A program made the translations under genes and the position numbers. A stretch of 31,887 nucleotides of DNA, from NCBI GenBank assembly GCA_964512325.1, contig CAZEGN010000015.1, forward strand, positions 1 to 31,887. Direction: 5' to 3'. The stretch is from JACQZO01 sp964512325 (lineage in GTDB: Bacteria > Patescibacteriota > Gracilibacteria > RBG-16-42-10). Of the stretch, positions 6,655 through 14,937 are shown piece by piece (within the stretch, counting starts at the first letter, position 1; every line of letters starts with the position of its first letter). The notes below the pieces were generated by a model. It was not told where the DNA came from. It did no database searches and was given only the letters and a program-made list of their open reading frames with translations.

Positions 6655-8433
6655 ATGGAGCTTCTTTCAACCCTGGGCATCATCATTATTGCGGCAGCCG
6701 CTCTAGGTGCTTTCAGTCATTACTTTAAGCAGCCTATTGTATTAGCCTATATCTTGGCCGGAATTGTAATTGGCCCATATGTGCTCAATTTGCTGCATGA
6801 CACTGAATTGGTTCATGTTATTGGCGATATAGGCATTATGCTTATGCTCTTTTTGGTCGGTTTGGAAATGAATACTGAAAAGATTAAAGACACTGGTGCC
6901 ATTGCCTTAGGTGTCGGCTTAGCGCAAATCCTTTTCACGGGTGTAATTGGCTGGGTCATTGTCTATTTGCTAGGCTTTGGAGTTATTGCCAGCAGTTACA
7001 TTGCTCTGGCTTTAACGCTCAGCAGTACTGTTGTTTGTGTAAAGATATTGTCCGATCACAAGACTCTAAGCTCTCTCTATGGAAAAATTGTGATTGGTAT
7101 TTTGCTTGTCCAGGACATTGTAGCCTTGATCTGTTTAATTCTGCTCAATAGTTTTGAAAATGCAGCCAGCCATAGTCTGCTTTTTGATTTTGGAATGTTA
7201 CTAGTCAAAGGAATATTGCTTGGTTTAATTGCTATTTTCATTCTCAAGAAGCCATTAGCTAAACTCTATTTTGGGTTGGCACATTCTAGCGAATTGCTTA
7301 TTTTAATCAGTTTGAGCTGGTGTTTTCTGATTGCCTTGGCAGCAAATTATATTGGCTTTTCAAAAGAGATGGGTGCTTTTATTGCCGGTTTAAGTCTTGC
7401 CAATTTGCCTTATGCTTTAGAAATCACCTCAAAAGCACGCATCCTTCGTGACTTTTTCATTACCATTTTCTTTGTGATTCTAGGCGCAGGCATGACCTTT
7501 TCTTCTCTGGGTAATCAAATTGTTCCTTTCGTTTTGCTTTCTCTTTTTGTGCTGATTGGCAATCCTGTCATTGTATTGATCGTCATGAAGTACTCTGGTT
7601 TTGATAATCGTACCAGTTTCTTTACGGGAATTAGCATTGCCCAAATTAGTGAGTTTTCACTGATTCTAGCCGCGATGGGAGTTCGTCTGGGCCACATTGA
7701 TCAAAGCACAATCGCCCTTATTAGCATTGTGGCGATTATTACTATCTCTGTTTCATCATACATGACCACGTATCAGCAGCAACTTTACCGTATCTGTAAA
7801 CCTTTGTTAGATTTATTGCCTCACAAAGGATCTACTAGCGAAGCAAAAAAACTACAAGCGAATTTGTTTGATCATATTATTATGCTTGGTTGTGGTAGTG
7901 GTGGGCATCAGTTTCTAGAAACACTGCAAGCATCACAAAAAAGCTTTGTAGTAGTAGATCATGACCCGACAGTAGTAAATGAGCTAACCAAGAAGAATAT
8001 CCACTGTATTTTTGGTGATGTTCAAGATGAAGAGCTCTTTCACACCATTAATTTAAGTGAAGCGGATTTAATTATTTCTTTCTTGCCGCACGTGGAGGAC
8101 AACTTTTTTGCCCTCAGTCACATCCAACAGTTACAGGGGCGAAAAAAACCGATTTTTATTGCCATTGTAAATACCGGACATGAAGGTTTTCGTGTGTTTG
8201 AAAAAGGAGCTGATTATGTAGTGGTGAAGTCTTCTCTAGAAGCCCAGCATCTCCGTCAATTGCATGACAGTATCTATCAACTACCAGCCTGCTCACTAGA
8301 AAACAAAGCTACCTGCCAAGAAATGTCCCTAGCAGAGCTTAAAAAGAGCATATTAGAAGATAAGGAATATGCGCGGATTGTGCATCAGTTAAGTAGCGCC
8401 AGACTAAAAGAGATACAAGCAAGAAGAGGTTAA
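6655..8433 (+). CDS. CPA2 family monovalent cation:proton antiporter with TrkA-N domain
   Basis: A 592-residue protein with an N-terminal Na+/H+-exchanger membrane domain (about residues 1-390, many hydrophobic helices, beginning LLSTLGIIIIAAAALGAF) and a C-terminal cytoplasmic TrkA-N/RCK domain from about residue 405. The nucleotide-binding signature MLGCGSGGHQF, the acidic residue in VVVDHD and FGDVQDEELF are all visible. This is the architecture of KefB/KefC/YbaL-type K+ or Na+/proton antiporters, in which the Rossmann domain senses NAD(H) or another ligand. The length is normal for the family. It lies 5 bp after the flavin oxidase gene. No good terminator follows; only a weak five-pair stem occurs at 8447-8465. 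Ion specificity is not determinable here. Confidence 0.92.
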   Translation: MELLSTLGIIIIAAAALGAFSHYFKQPIVLAYILAGIVIGPYVLNLLHDTELVHVIGDIGIMLMLFLVGLEMNTEKIKDTGAIALGVGLAQILFTGVIGWVIVYLLGFGVIASSYIALALTLSSTVVCVKILSDHKTLSSLYGKIVIGILLVQDIVALICLILLNSFENAASHSLLFDFGMLLVKGILLGLIAIFILKKPLAKLYFGLAHSSELLILISLSWCFLIALAANYIGFSKEMGAFIAGLSLANLPYALEITSKARILRDFFITIFFVILGAGMTFSSLGNQIVPFVLLSLFVLIGNPVIVLIVMKYSGFDNRTSFFTGISIAQISEFSLILAAMGVRLGHIDQSTIALISIVAIITISVSSYMTTYQQQLYRICKPLLDLLPHKGSTSEAKKLQANLFDHIIMLGCGSGGHQFLETLQASQKSFVVVDHDPTVVNELTKKNIHCIFGDVQDEELFHTINLSEADLIISFLPHVEDNFFALSHIQQLQGRKKPIFIAIVNTGHEGFRVFEKGADYVVVKSSLEAQHLRQLHDSIYQLPACSLENKATCQEMSLAELKKSILEDKEYARIVHQLSSARLKEIQARRG

Positions 8434-8554
8434 AAGCTAGATGTACAGCCAGTTATAAAATGGCTAAGAGGCTGGATTAGCAATTTGCTACACACCAATC
8501 AGTAGCACTATTGTAGACCTAGGCATACACTATGCTGTGCTTAAATCTGCCCCA

Positions 8555-8899
8555 ATGAATAAACATCACACTATTAATTATATCGAGTTTCCGGGTACTA
8601 ATTTAGAGGAAATCAAGCGTTTTTATAGCACTGTTTTTAACTGGAAGTTTACTGACTTTGGCCCCGATTATATTGCTTTTGAAGATGGGATATTAGAAGG
8701 CGGTTTTAGCAAAAGCAATCAAAAGCATGTGGCTGGAGGACCTTTAGTCATTCTTTACTCTGACAATCTGGAAGAAACTTTCATGGCAGTTACCAACCAT
8801 GGTGGGAAAATCAGTCAGCCTGTTTTCAGTTTTCCTGGAGGCAGACGCTTTCATTTTGTTGACCCATCAGGCAATGAGTTAGGAGTGTGGTCGAAATAA
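8555..8899 (+). CDS. VOC (glyoxalase/bleomycin-resistance fold) family protein
   Basis: A 114-residue single VOC domain made of two beta-alpha-beta-beta-beta halves. The start INYIEFPGTNLEEIKRFYS is typical of the YcgI/CFP30-like glyoxalase-family branch, as are FNWKFTDFGPDYIAFEDG, GGRRFHFVDPSGNELGVW and the central NHGGKI. It is probably a metal-dependent or degenerate lyase/binding protein with unknown substrate. The ATG at 8555 places the domain start correctly; a GTG at 8537 would add six residues. There is no Shine-Dalgarno. The gene stands alone between the antiporter and the ArsR operon. Confidence 0.85.
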   Translation: MNKHHTINYIEFPGTNLEEIKRFYSTVFNWKFTDFGPDYIAFEDGILEGGFSKSNQKHVAGGPLVILYSDNLEETFMAVTNHGGKISQPVFSFPGGRRFHFVDPSGNELGVWSK

Positions 8900-9046
8900 G
8901 TAGAGCCTCAGGGTTGTCATCAGTTTTTTACGCTGCAAGCGCTTTTCTACTACTCGACCAAAATCCTCAATTTGTGCAAAATATATTGGTATTTCAAAAT
9001 ACAGACCAGTGCAAGCGAGAGCTGATACTGTTTGTAGAAAACTCAT
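8879..9046 (-). CDS. Possible small protein, 55 residues (uncertain)
   Basis: On the minus strand an ATG at 9046 opens a 55-residue frame beginning MSFLQTVSALACTGLYF. It ends in a basic stretch (VVEKRLQRKKL), and the TAA stop lies inside the end of the VOC gene. The composition looks protein-like, but I recognise no family. It would be transcribed away from the ArsR promoter and could use the same regulatory region. Chance is a real alternative. Confidence 0.25.
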   Translation of the reverse strand: MSFLQTVSALACTGLYFEIPIYFAQIEDFGRVVEKRLQRKKLMTTLRLYLFRPHS

Positions 9047-9068
9047 CGTAGAGTAAAGAAAGAGTCGC

Positions 9069-9097
9069 TTGACACATTAAGAGAGCTATCTTACTAT
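9069..9097 (+). promoter_or_regulatory. Strong sigma70-type promoter of the ArsR operon
   Basis: A perfect -35 box TTGACA (9069-9074) is followed after 17 bp by TACTAT (9092-9097). The predicted start near 9104 falls inside the dyad at 9096-9115. It is followed by a leader of about 20 nt with no Shine-Dalgarno before the ATG at 9125. Confidence 0.75.
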
Positions 9098-9115
9098 TCA
9101 AGTACACACTTGAAT
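9096..9115. promoter_or_regulatory. ArsR-type operator dyad
   Basis: ATTCAAGT-acac-ACTTGAAT is a perfect 8-bp inverted repeat with a 4-bp spacer. It overlaps the end of the -10 box and the predicted transcription start. The ATTCAA/TTGAAT half-sites are typical of ArsR/SmtB family operators, and the next gene is an ArsR regulator, so autorepression is the simple reading. The dyad also covers an in-frame TTG at 9110, which argues against that codon as the start. Confidence 0.7.
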
Positions 9116-9124
9116 AGATATTTT

Positions 9125-9406
9125 ATGACGAAAGGGGAGTACTCATTAGACAAGAAGGCTGCAATATTTGCTCTTTTTGCTGAACCTAATCGTCTCAAGA
9201 TTTTGCGTTTTTTGCAGCAAGTAGCAAGCGCGAATGTAACCGATATTGCTACTGAAGTAGCCATGAGCATCGCCTGCACCTCACATCACCTTCAATTACT
9301 CAAAGAGCAAGCCGTGGTCACTACTAAGCGCAAAGGCAATAGCATTTACTATGCAGTAAACAAGCAACCATTCATTCAGGAATTATTACAATTATTAACA
9401 TTTTAA
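9125..9406 (+). CDS. ArsR-family winged-helix transcriptional regulator
   Basis: A 93-residue winged-helix repressor with the classic ArsR layout: AIFALFAEPNRLKILRFLQ, a helix-turn-helix at about 38-60 (VTDIATEVAMSIACTSHHLQ), then LLKEQAVVTTKRKGNSIYYAV as the wing. The metal-binding ELCVCDL of ArsR/SmtB is absent (NVTDIA here), so arsenic or zinc sensing by that site is unlikely. C51, next to the recognition helix, is the only cysteine and could be a redox switch. It starts 3 bp-spaced, likely polycistronic transcription with a flavin reductase and a pirin. The promoter and operator directly upstream suggest autoregulation. Confidence 0.9.
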   Translation: MTKGEYSLDKKAAIFALFAEPNRLKILRFLQQVASANVTDIATEVAMSIACTSHHLQLLKEQAVVTTKRKGNSIYYAVNKQPFIQELLQLLTF

Positions 9407-9409
9407 TAT

Positions 9410-9979
9410 ATGTTCAAACCAAAGATTTTAGTGATATTAGGCAGCATTCGTGAGGGCAGAAATGGGTTAAAGGTAGCAGAATGGTTTATGGGTATTGCAA
9501 AGCAGTTTGAAGGTGAGGCTGAGATTGAGCTTATTGATCTCAAGAATTATCCACTACCAATGTTTGCTGATGCTGTTCCTTCTAGTATGCGCCAAGGGCC
9601 ACATGAAAATGCAGATGTGCAACAGTGGCTAGATCTGATTAATTCAGGTGATGGGTATGTCATCATTACACCAGAATACAATCACAGCTTTAGTTCTGTC
9701 TTAAAAAATGCCCTAGACTATCCTTACCAAGAATGGGCTGACAAAATGATTGGTTTTGTCGGTTACGGTGGTATGGCAGGTGGCGCTCGAGCGGTGGAGC
9801 ATTTACGACAAGTAGCAGGTGAGCTTCATATGTATGACGTGCGTGATCAGGTTACTATTCCAGCTGTCTGGGCCGCCTTTGATGACAAAGGAAAGTTAAA
9901 CAATCATGAGCTTCATGAAAAAAATGCCAAACTGATGTTGGGTAAAATTATAGAATTAACTAAAAAAATTCGCGGCTAA
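9410..9979 (+). CDS. NADPH-dependent FMN reductase-like flavoprotein
   Basis: A 189-residue flavodoxin-like reductase of the NADPH-dependent FMN reductase/azoreductase family. The FMN phosphate loop is GSIREGR (11-17), and the second flavin contact is ITPEYNHSFSSVLKNALDY in the middle of the protein. A glycine-rich GFVGYGGMAGG segment follows. It would transfer electrons from NAD(P)H to quinones, azo dyes or another flavin acceptor in the cytoplasm. It begins 3 bp after the ArsR stop and lies 8 bp before the pirin gene, so all three form one operon, probably responding to oxidative or electrophile stress. Confidence 0.9.
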   Translation: MFKPKILVILGSIREGRNGLKVAEWFMGIAKQFEGEAEIELIDLKNYPLPMFADAVPSSMRQGPHENADVQQWLDLINSGDGYVIITPEYNHSFSSVLKNALDYPYQEWADKMIGFVGYGGMAGGARAVEHLRQVAGELHMYDVRDQVTIPAVWAAFDDKGKLNNHELHEKNAKLMLGKIIELTKKIRG

Positions 9980-9987
9980 CCTCTTAT

Positions 9988-10860
9988 ATGCACACAATCA
10001 GAAAAGCAAAGCGGGTTATAACCAGTACAAAGACAACCGAAGGGGCAGGCTTTACCGTGCATCGGCCTTTTCCAACGCAACAACTCATGGATTTTGATCC
10101 ATTTCTATTGCTCGATGAAATGGGACCAATGCAGCTGAAACCTGGTGACAGCACCGGTGCCCCAGACCACCCTCATCGTGGCTTTGAAACGGTCACCTAT
10201 TTGCTTTCTGGCAGTATGGAGCATAAAGACTCCCAAGGCAACCATGGCAAATTACATCCTGGCGATGTGCAGTGGATGACAGCGGGCAGTGGTGTTATTC
10301 ACTCAGAACTGACAGCTGCATCTTTCGTTGAAACTGGCGGAGTACTCCATGGCTTACAGCTTTGGGTAAATTTGCCACGGGAAGATAAAATGGTCAGACC
10401 ACGTTACCAAGATATTCCTGCCTCACAACTCCCCATAGTGCAAACTCCCGACAAGTGTGGTCAGGTAAAAATCATTGCTGGTGAGGCTTTTGGTCAAAAG
10501 GCGGTTATTGAAACACGAACGCCTATTCTGTACTTTCATATCACATTGCAAGCCAATGGTGATGTGCAGATTCCAACACCTGCTGATTTTCAAGTTTTTG
10601 CTTATGTTATTTCAGGCACTGGCACTTTTGGGGTTGATCACCAACCAGCTCAAGCACAGCAAGCGGTGATATTCGATACCGGTGACTCGCTTCAACTGAA
10701 AAACACGGGAGCAGAAGAACTGAGTGTGATCATTGTTGGAGGAAAACCTTTACATGAACCAATAGCACGCTATGGACCTTTTGTGATGAATAGCGAAAGC
10801 GAAATTCACCAAGCAATTCAAGATTATCGCAGTGGTCACTTTGGCGAAATAACCTTCTAA
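9988..10860 (+). CDS. Pirin family protein
   Basis: A 290-residue bicupin of the pirin family. The metal ligands are recognisable as H61 and H63 in DHPHRGFETVTYL, and H105 and E107 in AGSGVIHSEL, matching the His-His-His-Glu iron site of human pirin and YhhW. Pirins are iron-containing cupins; some are quercetinases and some are redox-sensing regulators. The C-terminal cupin (from about 200) lacks an obvious metal site, as in relatives. It is the last intact gene of the ArsR operon. Two bases after its stop begins the truncated ORF at 10863. Confidence 0.93.
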   Translation: MHTIRKAKRVITSTKTTEGAGFTVHRPFPTQQLMDFDPFLLLDEMGPMQLKPGDSTGAPDHPHRGFETVTYLLSGSMEHKDSQGNHGKLHPGDVQWMTAGSGVIHSELTAASFVETGGVLHGLQLWVNLPREDKMVRPRYQDIPASQLPIVQTPDKCGQVKIIAGEAFGQKAVIETRTPILYFHITLQANGDVQIPTPADFQVFAYVISGTGTFGVDHQPAQAQQAVIFDTGDSLQLKNTGAEELSVIIVGGKPLHEPIARYGPFVMNSESEIHQAIQDYRSGHFGEITF

Positions 10861-10862
10861 TC

Positions 10863-10952
10863 ATGCCAACTGCCACTTTTCTACAATTACGAGATCACTT
10901 ATTAGGCCTTCATCAAAGCCTACTCCAATTTGAGCGGATACGAGCAGATAAT
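10863..10952 (+). pseudogene. 5' remnant of a truncated gene
   Basis: An ATG two bases after the pirin stop encodes about 30 sensible residues (TFLQLRDHLLGLHQSLLQFE, then RIRADNN). This resembles the N-terminal helix of a small bacterial family of unknown function that I recall beginning with LRD..L.LH..LL..ER. At 10953 the coding sense ends exactly where the AATTCGGAATTC repeat begins. The frame then runs through repeat sequence to a stop at 11157-11159. I infer that the rest of the gene was lost when repeat DNA replaced or joined it. Confidence 0.45.
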
Positions 10953-11205
10953 AATTCGGAATTCGCAATTCGCATGGATTCGACAAGCTCACTACATGGT
11001 TCGGAATTGAAAGACCAAGACAGAAGAGGAGGAGAAGAGAGGGATAGCTCAAGGGGGCAGGTCATCATCATCTTCTCTCTTTGTCATTTCGAGCAAAGCG
11101 GAGCGACGCCGAGAAATCTTGCCGTTTGCCGCCCAACGCTATCTGAACCGCTATCGTAGCATATGGCTCACACCGACAGGATCCCTCCACGGAAGTCGGG
11201 ATGAC
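10953..11205. repeat. Composite intergenic repeat, copy A
   Basis: The left part begins with repeated AATTCGGAATTCGC / AATTCGC units (10953-10973), followed by a purine-rich stretch to about 11046 and GATAGCTCAAGG. The right part (11081-11205) starts TTGTCATTTCGAGC and ends GGAAGTCGGGATGACGG. It carries GTCAT/ATGAC ends and internal AAATCTTGCCG and GGATCCCTCCACGG. The same parts occur in the same order at 25082-25306. This explains most of the 10864-11314 gap. Confidence 0.75.
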
Positions 11206-11263
11206 GGAAAGAAGAGAAAGAGAGAAGACATAAACAACTGTTTCACCACTATCATTCCTTATT

Positions 11264-11312
11264 CCTCTTTCCTCATTCCTCTTTCCTCTTTCCTATTTCC
11301 TTTTTATTGCGT
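11264..11312. repeat. Polypyrimidine tract with TTCCTCTTTCCTCA units
   Basis: A run of short, imperfect TTCCTCTTTCCT / CATTCCTC units, nearly all C and T on the plus strand. It lies between composite repeat A and the end of the SemiSWEET gene. It is low-complexity sequence, and no coding function is likely. Confidence 0.7.
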
Positions 11313-11314
11313 TT

Positions 11315-11620
11315 CTATTTTTCTTTCACCATTATCCTCACTCCTCCTTCAACAGGTATCACTTTTGCTTCACGCTCTGATTGCCACTTAATAACTACTA
11401 AAATCATCCCCATAATAACGTTCAGACTTGAAGACAGCACTACGGGGAATATTGCAAAGTAGACGGCATAAATTACCCACAAGAGGTTGTTCATTACGAG
11501 CAACGCAAGCATTCCCCACGCTAGATCATTCAAGTGTCGTGATTTAACCGCGCTAATAACTTCAGGTACAAAGGTCGAAGCGCTTAAAATACTGGCAGTA
11601 TAGCCGATTATTTCCCACAT
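11315..11620 (-). CDS. SemiSWEET / PQ-loop family small membrane transporter
   Basis: A 101-residue protein with three predicted membrane helices (about 4-22, 36-56 and 60-79). The N-terminal IGYTASILSASTFVPEVISA corresponds to the PQ-loop helix of SemiSWEET sugar transporters, which work as homodimers. Here the PQ pair reads PE. NNLLWVIYAVY in helix 2 and the conserved Asn in LNVIMG of helix 3 also fit. The charged C-terminal tail extends to the polypyrimidine tract. The gene lies alone on the minus strand with no Shine-Dalgarno. Sugar specificity is unknown. Confidence 0.82.
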   Translation of the reverse strand: MWEIIGYTASILSASTFVPEVISAVKSRHLNDLAWGMLALLVMNNLLWVIYAVYFAIFPVVLSSSLNVIMGMILVVIKWQSEREAKVIPVEGGVRIMVKEK

Positions 11621-11738
11621 ATATTTTTGTTTTTTTATCCTTTCTTATCATTATACCTGTTTATGTCTACCCAGAAAAGCTCTAAATAATCTCCCTCAAA
11701 AAAATCGGTGAAACCAAGGATCAAATTAGACACAAAGC

Positions 11739-12725
11739 TCATACTCTTACCGCACCACGCAGGCGCAGACTATCGCCCCGGTCGCCTGCCCTACCGTAGT
11801 ACAAGCGGACCAAATTACTTTGCCAACCACCATAACCGAGAAGCGCTTTTGCATCTTTTGCCACTACTTCAGCATTAAGTACCGTCCAATACTTTTCATC
11901 GAGAGGAGCCCATGCAACAATTCTTTGCATCATTAAGGATAAATATGCTCTGGCACCACTAAGAGTTCCTATTCCTGCTTTTTCATGTAATGCCCGTAAA
12001 GCCTTCACCTGTTCATGCCCTGTTTTACCAGCTTGAACTTGTTCATTGTAAGGCAAGTCTTGACGACCATCGACAAACACTGCCTCCCATACCAGACTTT
12101 CTGGTTGCCCATTGTTCCACAGCTGGTCGTATTCTAATCCATACGACATTGCCTTATGCTTCATACCATACTGCCCAACTTTACTGTTCAATGCCTGTAT
12201 TAAGTCTTGGCGAGATAAAGGTGGCACAAGAATAAGTTGAGCTTCCTCCACTTTTTCTATCAATGCTAATTTCTCAGGAGTGAGGCGTGCTGCAATGTCA
12301 TCCCATGTGGGCGCTTCTTTATGATCAATACCAAAAGCATTCAATGCTTTAAGTGCCCGTGTATATTGTCCACGGTATTTTTCAGCTCCTTCATTCAATG
12401 TCGTCACTGAGTGCATTGTTTTTTGTACGGTACGACGAAGAGCTTCTTCACGTTCAATAGACTGTACTACCTGTTCTACTCCATATTGTTCAACAAGTTT
12501 AGCCAGCAATGCTCGCTGTTCTTTCGCAAGTCCTATAGACTTAGCTGCAACCGTAAGAGCATGTGCTGTCCCCTCAAAAAAACCTGCATGACCGGCATGA
12601 GCGCGCAACTGCTCATGCTGCGCTTCGGTGAGATCAATGATGCGTCTTATTGAAGGTGCTGCATGTACCAGTGCTTTCAATTGTTTGTCATCATCCGGAG
12701 CAAAGACAGGCTCTCGAAAAGGCAT
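11739..12725 (-). CDS. Hypothetical protein downstream of valS
   Basis: A 328-residue soluble protein that I cannot assign. The N-terminal half is helical and charged, with coiled-coil-like heptads around 70-130. The C-terminal half contains WNNGQPESLVWEAVFVDGR (about 203-221), a GTLSGARAYLSLMMQRIV helix and a terminal stretch YGGWQSNLVRLYYGRAGDR. The ending in RLRGAVRV resembles proteins of unknown function that recur in CPR genomes, though I cannot name the family. It lies 51 bp after valS on the same strand and may be co-transcribed. No signal peptide, membrane helix or zinc site is visible. Confidence 0.6.
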   Translation of the reverse strand: MPFREPVFAPDDDKQLKALVHAAPSIRRIIDLTEAQHEQLRAHAGHAGFFEGTAHALTVAAKSIGLAKEQRALLAKLVEQYGVEQVVQSIEREEALRRTVQKTMHSVTTLNEGAEKYRGQYTRALKALNAFGIDHKEAPTWDDIAARLTPEKLALIEKVEEAQLILVPPLSRQDLIQALNSKVGQYGMKHKAMSYGLEYDQLWNNGQPESLVWEAVFVDGRQDLPYNEQVQAGKTGHEQVKALRALHEKAGIGTLSGARAYLSLMMQRIVAWAPLDEKYWTVLNAEVVAKDAKALLGYGGWQSNLVRLYYGRAGDRGDSLRLRGAVRV

Positions 12726-12776
12726 ACCAGCAAATATTATTTTCTCTCTATACTACCACAAAGTAAGCCACGCCAT

Positions 12777-14888
12777 CTACGCCACTGGCCATGGAGTTAT
12801 CATGAGCAATTTGCCTTCTTCCTGACCTGGCAAGCTGGACCAAATCTCTTCAGTCACATAGGGCATGAAAGGATGGAGCAAGGTGATGAATGTAGTCAGA
12901 GTCGTATAAAGAGCAAATTGTCGTGATTTTTTTGCTGACTCATCAGTACCTGTCAAAATAGGTTTTGATTCTTCAATAATTACATCAGCAAAACGATGCC
13001 AAATGTAATGATAGATCTTTTCCGCTGCCATATAGTAACGATACTCCTCTAAATCAAGCGTAATATCCTTAGCCAGAGCCTCTATCTCATTTAAGATTGC
13101 TTTATCCGATTCAGCTAAAGTCTGTGTATCAGGGACAGTATCACCAATAGCAGTGAGCACGAAACGAGTAATATTCCATACCTTATTGGTGAAATGCTTA
13201 TAGCCTTTTATTTTATCTTCAGATAGCGGCACATTTGAACCAGCAGGATTGCCGACAATTAAAGCCATACGCAATGCATCCGTACCAAATTTATCAGCCA
13301 TATCGACTGGACTAATCACATTGCCCTTGCTTTTGCTCATTTTCTTATTTTGGGGATCATTAACCATGCCATGAAAGTACACCGTCTTAAACGGAATATC
13401 GCCGGCCAAATAGGTACCAAACATGATCATACGAGGCACCCACTTAAATACTAAGTCCGCACCAGTTTCCATCAAATTGGTAGGGTAGTAGGTTTTAAAA
13501 TCTGCATTTTCAGGATAGCCTAAAGTAAGCAATGGCCATTGCCCAGATGAAAACCAGGTATCAAATGTGTCCGGGTCTCTTTCCCAACCTTCACCAGGAC
13601 TTTCCAAAGCCACCTTCGCCTCATCACCTTTAAACCAAGCTGGAATCGGAATACCCCAAATGATCTGACGTGAAATATTCCAGTCAATCGTATTGTGCAT
13701 CCAGTGCAATAGAATCTTTTTTTCGTAGTCAGGTACAATTTTAATTTGCTCTTTGGTTTCAACTGCTTCAATTACTTTTGCCGCTAAAGGCTCCATTTTC
13801 ACAAACCACTGATCACGAATTTGCGGCTCAATCAGTGTTTCACACTTGTAACAACGCTTCACTACATGCACATAGTTTTCATCAATCTTTTCAACCAACC
13901 CCTTTGCTGCCAGCTTCTCAATAATTTTAGCTCGCGCCTCTAGAATTTTCATGCCCGCAAACTCACCAGCAATGGGCAAAAGCTTACCGCGCCAGTCAAT
14001 TACCTGCTCCATATCCAAATGATGTCTTTGTGCCATTTCAAAGTCGACATTGTCATGCCATGGTGTAATTGTCATCACACCAGTACCAAATTTCATATCG
14101 ATTACTGGATCCTTCAATACAGTGGCGGTAATCGGACCATTAATCCATTCCAACTCAAACTTTTGACCATGCTCATACTGCTTATAACGCTCATCATCGG
14201 GATGCATAACTACATACTTATCCCCGAACTTTGTTTCAGGACGAGAAGTACCAATAACAAAAGGTCCATATTTTAAATAGTAGAATTTGCCCATCTCTTC
14301 TACTGAAGATGTTTCCACATCGGAAAGGGAAGTTTGATGCTTAGGACACCAGTTGATTGTCCTTTTGCCACGATACACCAAGCCATCTTCATACATTTTC
14401 ACAAAGGTCTGCTGCACTTTCTTCACGATATGATCATCTAAAGTAAAACGCTCTCTGCTCCAATCGCACGATGTTCCCAGACGGCGAACATCGTTGACCA
14501 TAGCCTGCTTATTTTCAATGGTAAATTTGTAGATCTCATCATAGAGTTGTTGTGGCTCCATGCCGAAACGCGACCGTCCCTCTTTCTCCAGTTTTTTTTC
14601 ATATACTACTTGTGTCTCGAAGCCAGCATGATCAGCACCAGGAAGAAGCAACACCTTCTTGCCACGCATACGCTCAAAACGAGCAGCAGCATCTTTCAAA
14701 GCAATATCTAAGGCATGTCCCACATGCAAACGGCCATTGGCATTGGGCGGTGGCATAATACAGGACCAGGGCGCTTGATGTCGTTCGGGTAAGTTTTCAG
14801 GAGTAAAATAGCCGCTCTTTTCCCAGACTTGGTAAATATTTTTCTCAGTATCTTGGGGATTGTAGGGTTGGGTAAATTTTTGATGCAT
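12777..14888 (-). CDS. valS: Valyl-tRNA synthetase, short form
   Basis: Charges tRNA-Val in the cytoplasm. The class I motifs are present: PPPNANGRLHVGHAL (HVGH at 55-58) and KMSKSKGN (near 515-522). Zinc-knuckle cysteines are in INWCPKHQTSLSDVE and RCYKCETLIEPQIRDQWF, and the editing (CP1) domain shows GTSRPETKFGDKYVVMHPDD. The anticodon-binding helical domain begins after FTNKVWNITRFV and ends at HPFMPYVTEEIW and a short PWPVA tail. At 703 residues it lacks the C-terminal coiled-coil tRNA arm usual in enzymes of 850-950 residues. I chose the ATG at 14888; upstream in-frame codons to 14975 overlap the Rieske gene and add no conserved sequence. It is probably co-transcribed with the Rieske gene 49 bp upstream. 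Confidence 0.95.
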   Translation of the reverse strand: MHQKFTQPYNPQDTEKNIYQVWEKSGYFTPENLPERHQAPWSCIMPPPNANGRLHVGHALDIALKDAAARFERMRGKKVLLLPGADHAGFETQVVYEKKLEKEGRSRFGMEPQQLYDEIYKFTIENKQAMVNDVRRLGTSCDWSRERFTLDDHIVKKVQQTFVKMYEDGLVYRGKRTINWCPKHQTSLSDVETSSVEEMGKFYYLKYGPFVIGTSRPETKFGDKYVVMHPDDERYKQYEHGQKFELEWINGPITATVLKDPVIDMKFGTGVMTITPWHDNVDFEMAQRHHLDMEQVIDWRGKLLPIAGEFAGMKILEARAKIIEKLAAKGLVEKIDENYVHVVKRCYKCETLIEPQIRDQWFVKMEPLAAKVIEAVETKEQIKIVPDYEKKILLHWMHNTIDWNISRQIIWGIPIPAWFKGDEAKVALESPGEGWERDPDTFDTWFSSGQWPLLTLGYPENADFKTYYPTNLMETGADLVFKWVPRMIMFGTYLAGDIPFKTVYFHGMVNDPQNKKMSKSKGNVISPVDMADKFGTDALRMALIVGNPAGSNVPLSEDKIKGYKHFTNKVWNITRFVLTAIGDTVPDTQTLAESDKAILNEIEALAKDITLDLEEYRYYMAAEKIYHYIWHRFADVIIEESKPILTGTDESAKKSRQFALYTTLTTFITLLHPFMPYVTEEIWSSLPGQEEGKLLMITPWPVA

Positions 14889-14937
14889 AGAAAGAAAAGT
14901 AGCAGCGGACACAAAATAAGCGTACTTGATGTGAAAA

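Noticed and set aside
8447..8465. AGCCA/TGGCT stem after the antiporter gene as a terminator
   Set aside because: Only five pairs and no T-run.
10953..11159. C-terminal part of a 98-residue protein after pirin
   Set aside because: It is encoded by repeat DNA that recurs at 25082-25306, so it is unlikely to be a selected protein sequence.
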